A stretch of DNA of 64,000 bases from Qingrenia yutianensis (GCF_014385105.1 NZ_JACRTE010000001.1:186001-250000); one strand, 5' to 3'; shown: positions 33,307-42,988, numbered from the stretch's first letter. Notes: generated by a model not told the origin, from the letters alone. Translations and numbers: made by a program.

Positions 33307-34179
33307 TTACGCATATCTGGTGTTTGACGAGCAGTCTTTTATAACCGTGTTTATCGCGTTGCTGCCGAGAAAATTCGTTTTTGAAAACGTTTTTCCGAAA
33401 TCCTTTGTTGAACAGCTGTAACAGCTGTAACGTTCTTTCCAAGCGACGACAATACTTCCCGACGACGTATACATATATGGCACGACAACCGAGTCTGTGC
33501 CGAAGCCAATCGTCTTTTTTTCACCGCTTTTTACCGAGTAGAACACAATGGAATAATGCGTTTTGCTCCTTGTGACATATGCAATATAAACCTCGGCATT
33601 AAAACCGCAAATTCCGCAGAAAGCCTCGGTTTCTTCGTCGATATTAAGCGGTTTATGCGAATATTCACCGCTGAAAACGTTGTAAATGCGGTACATAAAC
33701 CGCCCTGTTTCGTTTTTGTATAAAATATGTATATTTCCCTTGCCGTCGGCAAAAGCCGAGTATTTTCCGTTTTCCGCATAATCGAGAACGTTCGGCTTTT
33801 TTGTGCTTTGCAGGTCAATTTTATGATGAATAAGCAAATATCTCTCGCCGTGCTTTAATGAGTAAAACAAATTGACATTTCCGTTTATGTCAAAAAGCTT
33901 TATATCCGAAAATTTACAGCCGGCATTTTTGCTTTTCAAAAGGTTGAAATTAAGCCACTTATTCTCGCTGAAAAGAAGATAAAACAAATTTCCGCCCTCG
34001 TCCTGAAGCGCAATGTGGATTTTGCCCAGCTCGTTTTGATAAACGTCAAACTCACTGCCGGAATGGGGGAAAATCACTTCTTTTTCACCGCCGTCCGACT
34101 GCATGCAAAGGTTTTTCTCACCGTCTAGGAAAACCGCTTTTTCACTTCCCGTAATACCTTTCAATATGATTTTGCGCAT
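33307..34179 (-). CDS. Protein of unknown function, probable beta-propeller-like repeats
   Basis: 290 residues, not recognised. The sequence is a series of short beta strands with recurring segments such as GNVNLFYSLKHGERYLLIHHKI, GNIHILYKNETGRFMYRIYN, AEVYIAYVTRSKTHYSIVFYS and GSIVVAWKERYSC, spaced about 45-50 residues apart. That spacing suggests a propeller of sialidase or WD type, without a catalytic motif I can name. No signal peptide or membrane span is present. The ATG at 34179 follows AAAGGAG; that ribosome site lies inside a large hairpin, suggesting translational control or weak expression. Confidence 0.6.
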   Translation of the reverse strand: MRKIILKGITGSEKAVFLDGEKNLCMQSDGGEKEVIFPHSGSEFDVYQNELGKIHIALQDEGGNLFYLLFSENKWLNFNLLKSKNAGCKFSDIKLFDINGNVNLFYSLKHGERYLLIHHKIDLQSTKKPNVLDYAENGKYSAFADGKGNIHILYKNETGRFMYRIYNVFSGEYSHKPLNIDEETEAFCGICGFNAEVYIAYVTRSKTHYSIVFYSVKSGEKKTIGFGTDSVVVPYMYTSSGSIVVAWKERYSCYSCSTKDFGKTFSKTNFLGSNAINTVIKDCSSNTRYA

Positions 34180-34186
34180 AAAAACA

Positions 34187-34224
34187 CTCCTTTTAATATC
34201 CATATTACATAATATTAAAAGGAG
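34187..34224 (-). promoter_or_regulatory. Hairpin with 13-bp perfect arms that hides the ribosome site of the downstream gene
   Basis: Arms CTCCTTTTAATAT (34187-34199) and ATATTAAAAGGAG (34212-34224), 12-base loop. Read on the minus strand the second arm is ATATTAAAAGGAG, i.e. it contains the AAAGGAG ribosome site 8 bases before the ATG at 34179. Confidence 0.6.
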
Positions 34225-34238
34225 CGCTGTTTTATGAG

Positions 34239-35027
34239 TTAAGCCCAGCCCATATTTTTAAGAAATGTTTTGCAAAGCGATGTCCACTCGGCAACGTCGG
34301 GATTTTCGGGCGCAAGTCCGAGTCCGTGTCTGCCGTCGCGGAAGATGTGCAGTTCAAACGGAATGTTGTATTTTGCCATTTCGTTTGCAAACAAAATTGA
34401 GTTTTGAACGGGAACAGCATTGTCGTTTGCGGTGTGCCACAAAAATGCGGGTGCGGTGTCGGCGGTGACGCGCGTTTCGAGCGAAAGTTTTTTCTTCAAT
34501 TCCTCGTTGTCTTCACCGCAGAGCGCGTTAAAACTGCCTTTGTGCGCATATTCTCCGCTTGTTATAACGGGGTAACACAAAATTGCAAAATTAACTTTTG
34601 ACGATACTTTGTCTATTTCGTCGTTTACGTTGTATTCCGACGCCTCGTTCTCGGGCGAGGTGAGGGTCATTCCGGCAAGATGTCCGCCGGCGCTGAAACC
34701 GCAAATGCCGATTTTATCTTTGTCAATGCCGAATTTTTCCGCATTGTAACGAACGTATCTTACCGCACGTTTTGCGTCGATAAGTTCGCACGGATACTGA
34801 TACGGCGCAACACGGTAGTCGAGCACAAACGCTGTAAGTCCGCAGCCGTTAAGATATTCCGCAATAGGATTACCCTCGTGCTGTGCCTTTATGTGGTATC
34901 CGCCGCCGGGGCATACAATAACCGCCGCTTTTGCACCTTCTTTTATGTACGGCGTAATGCTCGGCAGACACACGGGATTTTCTTTGTTTATAAGAGGTAT
35001 TTCGTTTTCATTCCACAAATAATACAT
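34239..35027 (-). CDS. Alpha/beta hydrolase, acetyl esterase/HSL-like
   Basis: 262 residues. An oxyanion-hole motif CPGGGYHIKA is near residue 39, the nucleophile elbow GFSAGGHLAG near 108, the acid in HTANDNAVPV near 200 and the His in FRDGRHGLGL near 230. This is the BD-FAE/acetyl esterase group, which commonly removes acetyl groups from plant xylan sugars; substrate is inferred only from the family. There is no signal peptide, so it acts in the cytoplasm. It stands alone upstream of the unknown beta-rich gene on the same strand. Confidence 0.88.
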   Translation of the reverse strand: MYYLWNENEIPLINKENPVCLPSITPYIKEGAKAAVIVCPGGGYHIKAQHEGNPIAEYLNGCGLTAFVLDYRVAPYQYPCELIDAKRAVRYVRYNAEKFGIDKDKIGICGFSAGGHLAGMTLTSPENEASEYNVNDEIDKVSSKVNFAILCYPVITSGEYAHKGSFNALCGEDNEELKKKLSLETRVTADTAPAFLWHTANDNAVPVQNSILFANEMAKYNIPFELHIFRDGRHGLGLAPENPDVAEWTSLCKTFLKNMGWA

Positions 35028-35144
35028 ACTTAATTTTCACCCCGCAAAATAGGTTTTTGTTCATTATATACCCAATTTTTTGAAGTGTCAAGGCACATTT
35101 TTGCACTTATATCGACAATTTTTGCAAATTATTTGAAAAAACTA

Positions 35145-35203
35145 TTGACATATTAAATCTATAAGAATATAATAATCACTGTTGAAGTTTAGAAACGCTA
35201 AAC
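35145..35203 (+). promoter_or_regulatory. Promoter and candidate operator of the potR-ABCD operon
   Basis: TTGACA (35145-35150), 17-base spacer, TATAAT (35168-35173): an exact consensus promoter. An inverted repeat GTTTAG-N5-CTAAAC (35187-35203) lies in the early transcribed region and would suit binding of the XRE regulator encoded first in the operon. Confidence 0.75.
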
Positions 35204-35244
35204 AAAATATTTAATAAAAAGAACTTTTAAAGAGGTCTTATGTT

Positions 35245-35784
35245 ATGGAAATCGGCAGTAAACTGAAGCGGTTGAGAATAAAAAACAACCTCACGCAGGA
35301 GGAGCTTGCAGACAGGTGCGAACTGTCAAAGGGGTTTATATCGCAGATTGAGCGCGATTTGGCGTCGCCGTCAATTTCAACGTTGTTTGATATTCTCCAG
35401 TGTATGGGAACCGACTTAAAGGAATTTTTCAACGACGAAACCGACGAGGAAATTGTTTTCCGCGAGGAGGATATTTTTGTCAAAGAAAACAAAGACGACA
35501 AAAACATTATAAACTGGCTTGTGCCCAATTCGCAGAAAAACATAATGGAGCCTATAATCATTGAGCTTTTGCCGAACGGCACATCATATGTGGATACACC
35601 GCACGAGGGCGAAGAATTCGGTTATGTTCTGTCGGGAAATATTTCGGTTTTTGTCGGCAGTAAGGAATACAAAGCAAAGAAAAACGAGTGTTTTTATTAC
35701 AAGGCTAATCAGCCTCATTTTATAAAAAACCGCGGAAAAAGCAAAGCGACGGTACTGTGGGTATGCACACCGCCTAATTTTTAA
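35245..35784 (+). CDS. XRE-family regulator with cupin domain (PuuR/SutR type)
   Basis: 179 residues. The N-terminal helix-turn-helix (about 5-60) has LTQEELADRCELSKGFISQIERDLASPSISTL split across helices 2 to 4. The C-terminal cupin (about 105-178) contains the EEFGYVLSGNISVFVG and NECFYYKANQPHFIKN strands that bind a small ligand in this group. The gene directly precedes potABCD by 16 bases, so it probably senses a polyamine and represses its own operon. Polyamine sensing is inference from context. Confidence 0.88.
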   Translation: MEIGSKLKRLRIKNNLTQEELADRCELSKGFISQIERDLASPSISTLFDILQCMGTDLKEFFNDETDEEIVFREEDIFVKENKDDKNIINWLVPNSQKNIMEPIIIELLPNGTSYVDTPHEGEEFGYVLSGNISVFVGSKEYKAKKNECFYYKANQPHFIKNRGKSKATVLWVCTPPNF

Positions 35785-35800
35785 AATTGGAGTGATTTAA

Positions 35801-36853
35801 ATGAGCGAGCATTTGATTGAATTAAAGGGTATTACAAAAAAATTTGACACCACCGACGCTCTTAACGACATAAATTTATACATAGACCGAAATGAATTTT
35901 TAACGCTTCTCGGTCCGTCGGGATGCGGAAAATCAACTCTTTTGAGAATTATTGCGGGGTTTGAAGACCCAACCGGCGGAACCGTTACGTTTGAGGGCAG
36001 CGACCTTTTGTGTATTCCGCCTCATAAGCGCAAAATCAACACGGTTTTTCAGAAATACGCGCTTTTTTCTCATATGAACGTTTACGAAAATATTGCGTTC
36101 GGTTTGAAAATCAAAAAAGTGAGCAAGGATAAAATCACAGAAAAGGTGAAAAAGGTTTTAAAGCTTGTAAATCTTTCGGGATTTGAAAACAGAAGCATCG
36201 ATTCGTTAAGCGGAGGTCAGCAGCAGAGAATTGCCATTGCGCGTGCGATTGTAAACGAGCCGTCGGTACTTTTGCTCGACGAACCGCTCGCGGCGCTCGA
36301 CTTAAAATTGAGAAAAGATATGCAGCTTGAGCTTAAAAATATGCAGCGCGAACTTGGAATTACCTTCATATACGTAACACACGACCAGGAGGAGGCGCTC
36401 TCGATGTCTGACACGGTTGTGGTTATGAAAGAGGGAACAATTCAGCAAATCGGCACTCCGACCGATATTTACAACGAGCCGAAAAATGCTTATGTTGCCG
36501 ACTTTATCGGCGAAAGCAATATTATTTCGGGCGTAATGAAAAAAGACTGTCTTGTAAACTTTTGCGGTGAGGATTTCGAGTGCGTTGACAAAGGTTTTGA
36601 CGAAAACGAACCGGTTGACGTTGTAATCCGTCCCGAAGATTTTTACATTGTGGACGGCAAAAACGCGAAAATTACCGGTACCGTTGAGTCGGTGACTTTT
36701 AAGGGCGTTCACTATGAAATCATTATTGAGGGCGACGGCGTAAAATGGATGGTTCACGACACCGCGTTTTTCCCCGTGGGTCAAGAGGTCGGACTTATCA
36801 TAAAGCCGTTTGACATACATATTATGAAAAAGAGCGAGGGGGCAGTGCAATGA
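35801..36853 (+). CDS. potA: Spermidine/putrescine ABC transporter ATP-binding protein PotA
   Basis: 350 residues. Walker [10 protein letters not shown] is near residue 40, the signature [15 protein letters not shown] near 136 and Walker [12 protein letters not shown] near 158. The C-terminal regulatory OB/TOBE domain (about 245-345) carries [35 protein letters not shown] plus TOBE is the CUT1/PotA pattern. Its last 4 bases overlap potB (ATGA), indicating translational coupling. Together with PotB, PotC and PotD it imports polyamines. Confidence 0.94.
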   Translation: MSEHLIELKGITKKFDTTDALNDINLYIDRNEFLTLLGPSGCGKSTLLRIIAGFEDPTGGTVTFEGSDLLCIPPHKRKINTVFQKYALFSHMNVYENIAFGLKIKKVSKDKITEKVKKVLKLVNLSGFENRSIDSLSGGQQQRIAIARAIVNEPSVLLLDEPLAALDLKLRKDMQLELKNMQRELGITFIYVTHDQEEALSMSDTVVVMKEGTIQQIGTPTDIYNEPKNAYVADFIGESNIISGVMKKDCLVNFCGEDFECVDKGFDENEPVDVVIRPEDFYIVDGKNAKITGTVESVTFKGVHYEIIIEGDGVKWMVHDTAFFPVGQEVGLIIKPFDIHIMKKSEGAVQ

Positions 36854-37680
36854 AAAAAACGGCTGCCGCATATCCTTACATTCTGTGGGCGATAGTTTTC
36901 ACGGTCATTCCGCTCATTTTGGTTGCTTATTACGGTTTTACCGTTGTTGACGAGGGCGGAAAGGCGACATTTTCAATGCAGAATTTTGTCACGTTTTTTC
37001 AAAACGAACAGCTTTTGAAAGCGTTTTGGCGCTCCATTTATATGGCGGTTATCGCAACGGTGATATGCCTTGTTTTGGGTTATCCCGTGGCGTATATACT
37101 TGCAATGTCAAAATCAAAGCATACGGGATTTTTAATGCTTTTGCTTATAATTCCTATGTGGATGAATTTGCTTCTGCGAACATACGCGTGGGTTATGATT
37201 TTGGACAACACGGGACTTATAAATTCGTTTTTAAACAAATTCGGCATAAAAAGCTTTGAATTTATGTATCACAACGCATCAATCGTTTTCGGTATGGTTT
37301 ACAATTTTCTGCCGTTTATGATTTTGCCGATACATTCGGTACTTGTAAAAACCGACCGTTCGGTAATAGAGGCGGCGGCGGATCTCGGTGCGGACAACAA
37401 AAAAGTTTTCTGCAAAATAATCTTTCCGTTAAGTATGCCGGGCGTGTTTTCGGGTATAACTATGGTGTTTATGCCTGCCGTTACCACTTTTGCGATTTCC
37501 GACATTTTGAGCGGACGTAAAATTCAGCTTATGGGCAACGTTATAGAAAGCCAGTTTCTGCGCAACTACAACTGGCATTACGGCTCGGCAATTTCGCTGA
37601 TTCTGATAGTAATTATACTGTTTTCGGTTATTTTCTCGTCAAAATACGAAAAAGAAAACAAGGGGGGCGGACTTCTGTGA
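36850..37680 (+). CDS. potB: Spermidine/putrescine ABC permease PotB
   Basis: 276 residues, six predicted membrane spans. The EAA loop [25 protein letters not shown] (in part: EAAADLGA) sits near residue 175 and docks with PotA. Segments [13 protein letters not shown] and DNTGLIN are typical of PotB. The ATG overlaps the potA stop by 4 bases and the potC start overlaps its own stop by 4 bases. Confidence 0.93.
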   Translation: MKKTAAAYPYILWAIVFTVIPLILVAYYGFTVVDEGGKATFSMQNFVTFFQNEQLLKAFWRSIYMAVIATVICLVLGYPVAYILAMSKSKHTGFLMLLLIIPMWMNLLLRTYAWVMILDNTGLINSFLNKFGIKSFEFMYHNASIVFGMVYNFLPFMILPIHSVLVKTDRSVIEAAADLGADNKKVFCKIIFPLSMPGVFSGITMVFMPAVTTFAISDILSGRKIQLMGNVIESQFLRNYNWHYGSAISLILIVIILFSVIFSSKYEKENKGGGLL

Positions 37681-38474
37681 AAAAAATCGCAAAAAACATA
37701 TATTTATTTTTGATTTTCCTTTTTATGTACGCACCCATCGCGGTTATGATGATTTATTCTTTCAACGATTCGCGTTCGCGCACAACGCAGTGGAAAGGAT
37801 TTACATTAAAATGGTATTTTAAACTTTTTGAAGACTCACAGATTTTAAAAGCATTGCAGACAACCCTTATAGTCGCGCTTGTTTCGGCGGTGATTGCCAC
37901 GGTTATCGGAACGCTTGCGGCTATCGGCATAAGCAGAATGGGCAAAAAACTAAAAAGCGCGGTTATGGGCGTAACGTATCTGCCCGTGCTCAATCCCGAC
38001 ATTGTAACGGGTATTTCGCTTATGATTTTGTTCGTTTTTCTGCGCATAAAGCTCGGCAAATATTCGCTTCTTCTGTCGCACATTGCTTTTAACATTCCGT
38101 ACGTTATAATTTCGGTTTTGCCGAAATTTACCCAGCTTAACAAAAGCGTCTATGAGGTTGCGTTAGACCTCGGCGCAACACCGCAGTATGCGTACAGAAA
38201 AGTTGTTCTGCCCGAAATTATGCCGGGCATTATAACAGGATTTTTACTGTCGGTGACTCTTTCGGTGGACGACTTTGTAATAAGCTTTTTCACCGCCGGA
38301 ACGGGCGCGACAAACCTTTCGATTTACATATATTCGGCAATAAGCAAAAAATACAACCCGTCGATAAATGCGCTTTCGACCATTATGTTCGTTGTGATTT
38401 TTACACTTTTGCTGGTGATAAATTCACGAAATAACAAAGACGACAAAAAAATTAAAGGAGATATTGCACAATGA
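37677..38474 (+). CDS. potC: Spermidine/putrescine ABC permease PotC
   Basis: 265 residues, six predicted spans. The EAA loop region is EVALDLGATPQYAYRKVVLP near residue 160. SVDDFVISFFTAGTGATNLSIYIYS is a strong PotC marker in the C-terminal third. The start codon at 37677 is GTG or ATG-equivalent read through the 4-base overlap GTGA with potB; it also overlaps potD by 4 bases. It pairs with PotB to form the membrane channel. Confidence 0.93.
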   Translation: MKKIAKNIYLFLIFLFMYAPIAVMMIYSFNDSRSRTTQWKGFTLKWYFKLFEDSQILKALQTTLIVALVSAVIATVIGTLAAIGISRMGKKLKSAVMGVTYLPVLNPDIVTGISLMILFVFLRIKLGKYSLLLSHIAFNIPYVIISVLPKFTQLNKSVYEVALDLGATPQYAYRKVVLPEIMPGIITGFLLSVTLSVDDFVISFFTAGTGATNLSIYIYSAISKKYNPSINALSTIMFVVIFTLLLVINSRNNKDDKKIKGDIAQ

Positions 38475-39505
38475 AAAAAATTATCGCGTTAATTCTTATG
38501 CTTGCAGTTGTTATCGGCTGTTTTTCGGGTTGTTCCGGAAAGAGCAAAACGACTATTCGCGTTTACAACTGGGGTGAATTTATTGATATGGACCTTCTCG
38601 ATAAATTCGAGAAAGAAACCGGTATAAAAGTACTTTACGACGTTTACACCGACAACGAAAGCCTTTATGCAAAAATTAAAAATTCGGGCGAGGACGCATA
38701 TGACATAATCGTGCCGTCCGACTATATGATTAAAAAAATGATTTCGGAGGATATGCTTGCAAAGCTTGATTTTAACAATATCCCCAACTATAAAAATTTG
38801 AACGAATCATATCTTAAACCGTCCTACGACCCGACGGGCGAATATTCCGTTCCGTATTTCTACGGTATGGTGGGAATTTTGTATAACAAAAACAAAGTTG
38901 ACGGCAAAATCACACGTATGAAAGATTTGTTTGACGAAAAATATGCGCGCGAGGTTTGTATGCTTTATTCAATGCGCGACACAATCGGTATGACGCTTAA
39001 AATGCTCGGTTATTCAATGAACGACACCGACCCTGCGCACATAAACGAAGCAAAGGATTTGCTTATAAAACAGAAACCGAACGTGCTCGCGTACGGCACA
39101 GACGAGCTTGTGCCGAAAGTAACCGACGGCACAGCGGCTATGGCAATGGTTTATTCGGGTGACGGTGTTGTTGCGGCGAGCGAGGACCCCGATAATGTTG
39201 AATTTGTTATCCCCGAGGACGGCACAAATATTGCGATGGATTCTATGGTAATTCTTAAAACGTCAAAAAACAAAGAGGCGGCAGAGAAATTTATCAACTT
39301 TATGCTTGATGCCGACAATGCCGCACAGAATGCCGAAACAACAGGATATTCCACACCGAACAAAGCGGCGTGGGAGCTTTTGGACGACGAAACAAAAAAC
39401 GACGAGCGCAGATACCCCTCCGATGCTATGACAGCAAAGAGTGAAGAATTTACCTCCGACAATTCATTTTATGTTGCCGCGTGGGACGAAATTCTTGCAC
39501 AGTAA
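38471..39505 (+). CDS. potD: Spermidine/putrescine-binding lipoprotein PotD
   Basis: 344 residues. Lipoprotein signal peptide with the lipobox FSGC, modified Cys at residue 21, anchors it to the outer membrane face. The mature protein starts with TTIRVYNWGEFIDMDLLDKFEKETGIKV in sections typical of PotD, where the Trp and Asp/Glu contact polyamine. TMFDEKY-like DLFDEKYAREVCML and the final SDAMTAKSEEF are also family-like. It is the last gene of the coupled potABCD run; no clear terminator follows. Confidence 0.93.
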   Translation: MKKIIALILMLAVVIGCFSGCSGKSKTTIRVYNWGEFIDMDLLDKFEKETGIKVLYDVYTDNESLYAKIKNSGEDAYDIIVPSDYMIKKMISEDMLAKLDFNNIPNYKNLNESYLKPSYDPTGEYSVPYFYGMVGILYNKNKVDGKITRMKDLFDEKYAREVCMLYSMRDTIGMTLKMLGYSMNDTDPAHINEAKDLLIKQKPNVLAYGTDELVPKVTDGTAAMAMVYSGDGVVAASEDPDNVEFVIPEDGTNIAMDSMVILKTSKNKEAAEKFINFMLDADNAAQNAETTGYSTPNKAAWELLDDETKNDERRYPSDAMTAKSEEFTSDNSFYVAAWDEILAQ

Positions 39506-39569
39506 TTTGCTTGATATTACGCTTTAATACCTAAAAATTACACAAAAAAATATTTTTTTCAAAAAACTA

Positions 39570-39598
39570 TTGAAAATTGTTCGGTAATGGTGTATAAT
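39570..39598 (+). promoter_or_regulatory. Promoter of the HPr gene
   Basis: TTGAAA (39570-39575), 17-base spacer, TATAAT (39593-39598). The gene starts 73 bases further on, after GGAGGAAAT. Confidence 0.75.
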
Positions 39599-39671
39599 TA
39601 TATAACGTACTAACAGAGCATTTCTATATAAGTCAATTTAAAGTCTTTTTGGGAGCAGGAGGAAATAAGTT

Positions 39672-39941
39672 ATGTATAGCAAAGAAGTAGTGGTTCAAAA
39701 TCAGGTTGGATTACACGCGCGGCCGGCTACATTCTTCATTCAGAGAGCTAATGAATTTAAAGCAGGTATTTGGATTGTTAATGACGAAAGAAAGGTAAAT
39801 GCCAAAAGCTTGCTGGGCGTTTTGTCGCTCGGTATAACAAGAGGCACAAAAATTACTATCGTTGCTGACGGCAGTGATCAGGAGGAAGCAGTAGACAGTT
39901 TGGTTGACCTTATTTCTTCAAATTTTATAGATGCCCAATAG
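39672..39941 (+). CDS. ptsH: HPr phosphocarrier protein
   Basis: 89 residues, standard length. The active site GLHARPA contains His15, phosphorylated by Enzyme I; Ser46 in AKSLLGVLSLGI is the target of HPr kinase in Firmicutes, so this can take part in both sugar transport and carbon catabolite control. It is a single-gene unit with its own promoter and terminator; no Enzyme I gene is nearby. Confidence 0.93.
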   Translation: MYSKEVVVQNQVGLHARPATFFIQRANEFKAGIWIVNDERKVNAKSLLGVLSLGITRGTKITIVADGSDQEEAVDSLVDLISSNFIDAQ

Positions 39942-39965
39942 ATAAATAACGTTCTTTGATACATA

Positions 39966-39996
39966 AACCTCACATTATTTTTAATGTGAGGTTGTT
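39966..39996 (+). terminator. Terminator after the HPr gene
   Basis: AACCTCACATT and AATGTGAGGTT arms, loop ATTTTT, then GTTTTAT. Confidence 0.8.
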
Positions 39997-40025
39997 TTAT
40001 ATAACTTACCAATTACGGAGGTATT

Positions 40026-41849
40026 ATGGAAAACAAACCGTCACTTGAATATAAAATTAAAAGTCTGCCCGACAAAAGCGGTGTTTATATTATGAAAAAT
40101 GCCGAAGGTGAGGTTATATACGTCGGCAAAGCAAAGGTTTTGAAAAACCGTGTGCGCCAGTATTTTCGCGGAAACAACCATACTCCCAAGGTTGCGGCAA
40201 TGGTTTCAAACGTTGCGGATTTTGAATATATAATCACCGATTCCGAACCTGAAGCGCTGGTGCTTGAGTGCAACCTCATAAAGCAGTATATGCCGAAATA
40301 CAACATTCTTTTAAAAGACGACAAAACTTATCCGTTTGCACGCGTTTCCGTAAACGAACATTTTCCCAAAATCACTATGGTGCGCAGTGTTAAAAAAGAC
40401 GGCGCGAGATATTTCGGTCCGTATTCAAGCGGTATGCTCTTGCGCGAACTTATCGAATTTTTAAAGGAAGTTTACAAAATCCGAGGCTGTAACAAGGTTT
40501 TTCCGCGCGATTTTAACAAGGGCAGAATGTGTCTTTATTATCACATCGGCAAGTGTGACGGAATTTGCGGAGGAAATGCAGACGAGGAAGAATACAACAA
40601 AAAAATAAACGAAATATGCGCTTTTTTGAGCGGAAAAACCGCACATCTCGAACGTGAAATGGAAGAAAAAATGTATGATGCATCCGAAAAACTTGATTTT
40701 GAAAAAGCGGCATTTTACCGTGACAAATTAAACGCGGTGCGCCTTATAACGCAAAAGCAGAAAGCAACCTCAACAGGGGGCGGAAACAGCGATATTCTGG
40801 CGGTTTCAACCCTCAACGGTATGTCGTGCGTTCAGGTGTTTTTTATGCGCAACGGCAAAATTATCGGGCGCGAAAATTATTTTATTGACAACGGCGAAAA
40901 TGCGTCCGACAGTGAGATTTTGAACAGTTTTGCGGCGCAGTATTACGCACAGTCGACGTTTATTCCCGACGAACTTATTTTGCAGTATGAACTTGCCGAT
41001 ATTGACGCAATTTCGCAGATGTTATGCGAAAAACGCGGTAAAAAGGTTGAAATTAAAGTGCCGAAAATCGGTGACAGCTTAAAGCTTGTCAACCTTGTAA
41101 AAGCGAACGCAATGAAGGAACTTCAAAACCGTGAACTTAAAATTCTGCGCGATATAAAATTCAAAAACAATGCGCTTGCGTCGCTTAAAACCGCACTTTC
41201 GCTCTCTGATATTCCGCACAGAATTGAGGCGTTTGATATATCGGGATTTGCAGGAAGCCACAACGTTGCGGCAATGGTTGTTTTTGTTGACGCAAAGCCG
41301 TCAAAAAAAGATTACAGGCTGTATAAAATCAAAACCGTTGTAGACAAAAACGATGATTACGCATCTATGCGCGAGGCGGTTTACAGACGCTATTCAAAGG
41401 CGGAAAATTTGCCAGATTTGATTTTTGCCGACGGCGGAGCGGGGCACGTTCACGCGGTGAAAGAGGTGCTTGATGAACTCGGGTTAAACATTCCCGTGTT
41501 CGGCATTTTTAAAGACGACAAGCACAACACACATTCTGTTATGAGCGAAAACGGCGAGATTAAAATGGATAAGACGGGTGAGGCATTTATGCTCCTTGTG
41601 AACATTCAGGACGAAATGCACCGCCGTGCGATAACGTATTACCGTTCGTTAAGTCAGAAATCGACGGTAAAATCAGAACTTGACAACATTTCGGGAGTGG
41701 GGGAAAGGCGCAGAAAAGACCTTATGCTCCATTTTAAGAGCATCAAAAAAATTAAAAATGCAACTGTAAAAGAACTTTGCGAGGTTAAGTCGATAGACAA
41801 AAAAACTGCTCAAAATATTAAAAATTATTTTGAGCAGAAAGATGTATAA
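40026..41849 (+). CDS. uvrC: Excinuclease ABC subunit C
   Basis: 607 residues, full length. The N-terminal GIY-YIG nuclease (about 10-95) contains SGVYIMKNAEGEVIYVGKAK. A Cys-containing region (MCLYYHIGKCDGICGG, about 160-180) and a UVR motif (about 205-240) follow. The RNase H-like C-terminal nuclease has IEAFDISGFAG and the LPDLIFADGGAGHV Asp, and a terminal HhH pair carries ISGVGERRRKDLMLHF. It makes both incisions in nucleotide excision repair. RBS ACGGAGG. uvrA and uvrB are not in the window. Confidence 0.96.
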   Translation: MENKPSLEYKIKSLPDKSGVYIMKNAEGEVIYVGKAKVLKNRVRQYFRGNNHTPKVAAMVSNVADFEYIITDSEPEALVLECNLIKQYMPKYNILLKDDKTYPFARVSVNEHFPKITMVRSVKKDGARYFGPYSSGMLLRELIEFLKEVYKIRGCNKVFPRDFNKGRMCLYYHIGKCDGICGGNADEEEYNKKINEICAFLSGKTAHLEREMEEKMYDASEKLDFEKAAFYRDKLNAVRLITQKQKATSTGGGNSDILAVSTLNGMSCVQVFFMRNGKIIGRENYFIDNGENASDSEILNSFAAQYYAQSTFIPDELILQYELADIDAISQMLCEKRGKKVEIKVPKIGDSLKLVNLVKANAMKELQNRELKILRDIKFKNNALASLKTALSLSDIPHRIEAFDISGFAGSHNVAAMVVFVDAKPSKKDYRLYKIKTVVDKNDDYASMREAVYRRYSKAENLPDLIFADGGAGHVHAVKEVLDELGLNIPVFGIFKDDKHNTHSVMSENGEIKMDKTGEAFMLLVNIQDEMHRRAITYYRSLSQKSTVKSELDNISGVGERRRKDLMLHFKSIKKIKNATVKELCEVKSIDKKTAQNIKNYFEQKDV

Positions 41850-41853
41850 AATT

Positions 41854-42957
41854 TTAAAGCGATATGACACGGCACCGCTTTTGGACGCTTAAAACAAGTC
41901 CGATTGCAATAAGGTTTGTAACAAGCGACGAACCGGCATATGAGAAAAACGGAAGCGGAATACCCGTTACCGGCATAAGACCGATACACATTCCGATGTT
42001 TTCAAAAATGTGAGCCATAAACATAAACGCAACACCGACGCAAATGTAGCGTCCGAATTTGTCTTTCGACGAATTTGATACGTAAATGCATCGCACAACG
42101 AGCGTAAATAAAAGCGCGATTACGGCAATACAGCCGATAAGTCCGAGTTCTTCGCCGATTACCGCGAATATAAAGTCAGTGTGCTTTGCCGGCACAAATC
42201 CGAGCTGTGTCTGCGTGCCTTTAAAAAGACCTTTTCCGAAAATTCTGCCCGAGCCTATGGCAATTTTCGACTGGACAACATGATAACCGTCGCCCAAAGG
42301 GTCGCTTTCAGGATTGAAAAACACTATAATTCGGCTTTTCTGATAGTTTTTGAGAAAAAATTTCCACACTATCGGAACTGCCGCACCGATAAGGATAAGC
42401 GCCGAGAAAATGTATTTGTACGATATGCCGGCGACAAAAATCATTCCGGCGAAAATGCACAGAAACACCATTGTCGTGCCGAGGTCAGGCTGGAGCATAA
42501 TAAGTCCGACCAGCGGAACAAGGTGCAGAATGAGCGCAAACAAATTACGTTTTGTGTTTACGTTTTTCACCATTGAAAGGTGCTTTGCAAACGTGATTAT
42601 AAAGCCGATTTTCACGATTTCCGACGGCTGAATGCCAATCGAACCGAAACGAATCCAGCTTTTTGCTCCGCTTTCTTCTTTACCCGTTCCGAAAATGAGC
42701 GTCGCGCCGAGAAGAAGCAGGCAGACAATATAGATATATTTTGCGTACTGACCGTATTTGCTGTAATCAATCGCGGAAACAGCAAGCATTGCGCAAAAGC
42801 CGATCGCGAACGCCCCCGACTGCACAATAATGTATTTTTGACTGTTATCCAGCGATTTCACCGCACTTGAAATTATAACCAAACCGAATGCACAGCAAAC
42901 CACGGTTATCAATATTAAAAAATAGTCAAGTTTAAAAAAATCTGTCTTTTGTTTCAT
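41854..42957 (-). CDS. rodA: FtsW/RodA/SpoVE-family peptidoglycan glycosyltransferase (RodA-like)
   Basis: 367 residues, about ten membrane spans. Family marks: GAKSWIRFGSIGIQPSEIVKIGFI in the middle, LQPDLGTTMVFLCIF, HTDFIFAVIGEELGLIG and the final GIPLPFFSYAGSSLVTNLIAIGL. It polymerises lipid II during wall elongation or division. RodA is preferred to FtsW because no division cluster surrounds it and because of the GWIP-less short N-terminus, but the paralogues are hard to tell apart. A TTG 12 bases upstream is in frame; the ATG at 42957 is better placed after TTGGAG. Confidence 0.9.
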   Translation of the reverse strand: MKQKTDFFKLDYFLILITVVCCAFGLVIISSAVKSLDNSQKYIIVQSGAFAIGFCAMLAVSAIDYSKYGQYAKYIYIVCLLLLGATLIFGTGKEESGAKSWIRFGSIGIQPSEIVKIGFIITFAKHLSMVKNVNTKRNLFALILHLVPLVGLIMLQPDLGTTMVFLCIFAGMIFVAGISYKYIFSALILIGAAVPIVWKFFLKNYQKSRIIVFFNPESDPLGDGYHVVQSKIAIGSGRIFGKGLFKGTQTQLGFVPAKHTDFIFAVIGEELGLIGCIAVIALLFTLVVRCIYVSNSSKDKFGRYICVGVAFMFMAHIFENIGMCIGLMPVTGIPLPFFSYAGSSLVTNLIAIGLVLSVQKRCRVISL

Positions 42958-42988
42958 AATTATCTCCAAAATTTTTGCTGATAATTAG

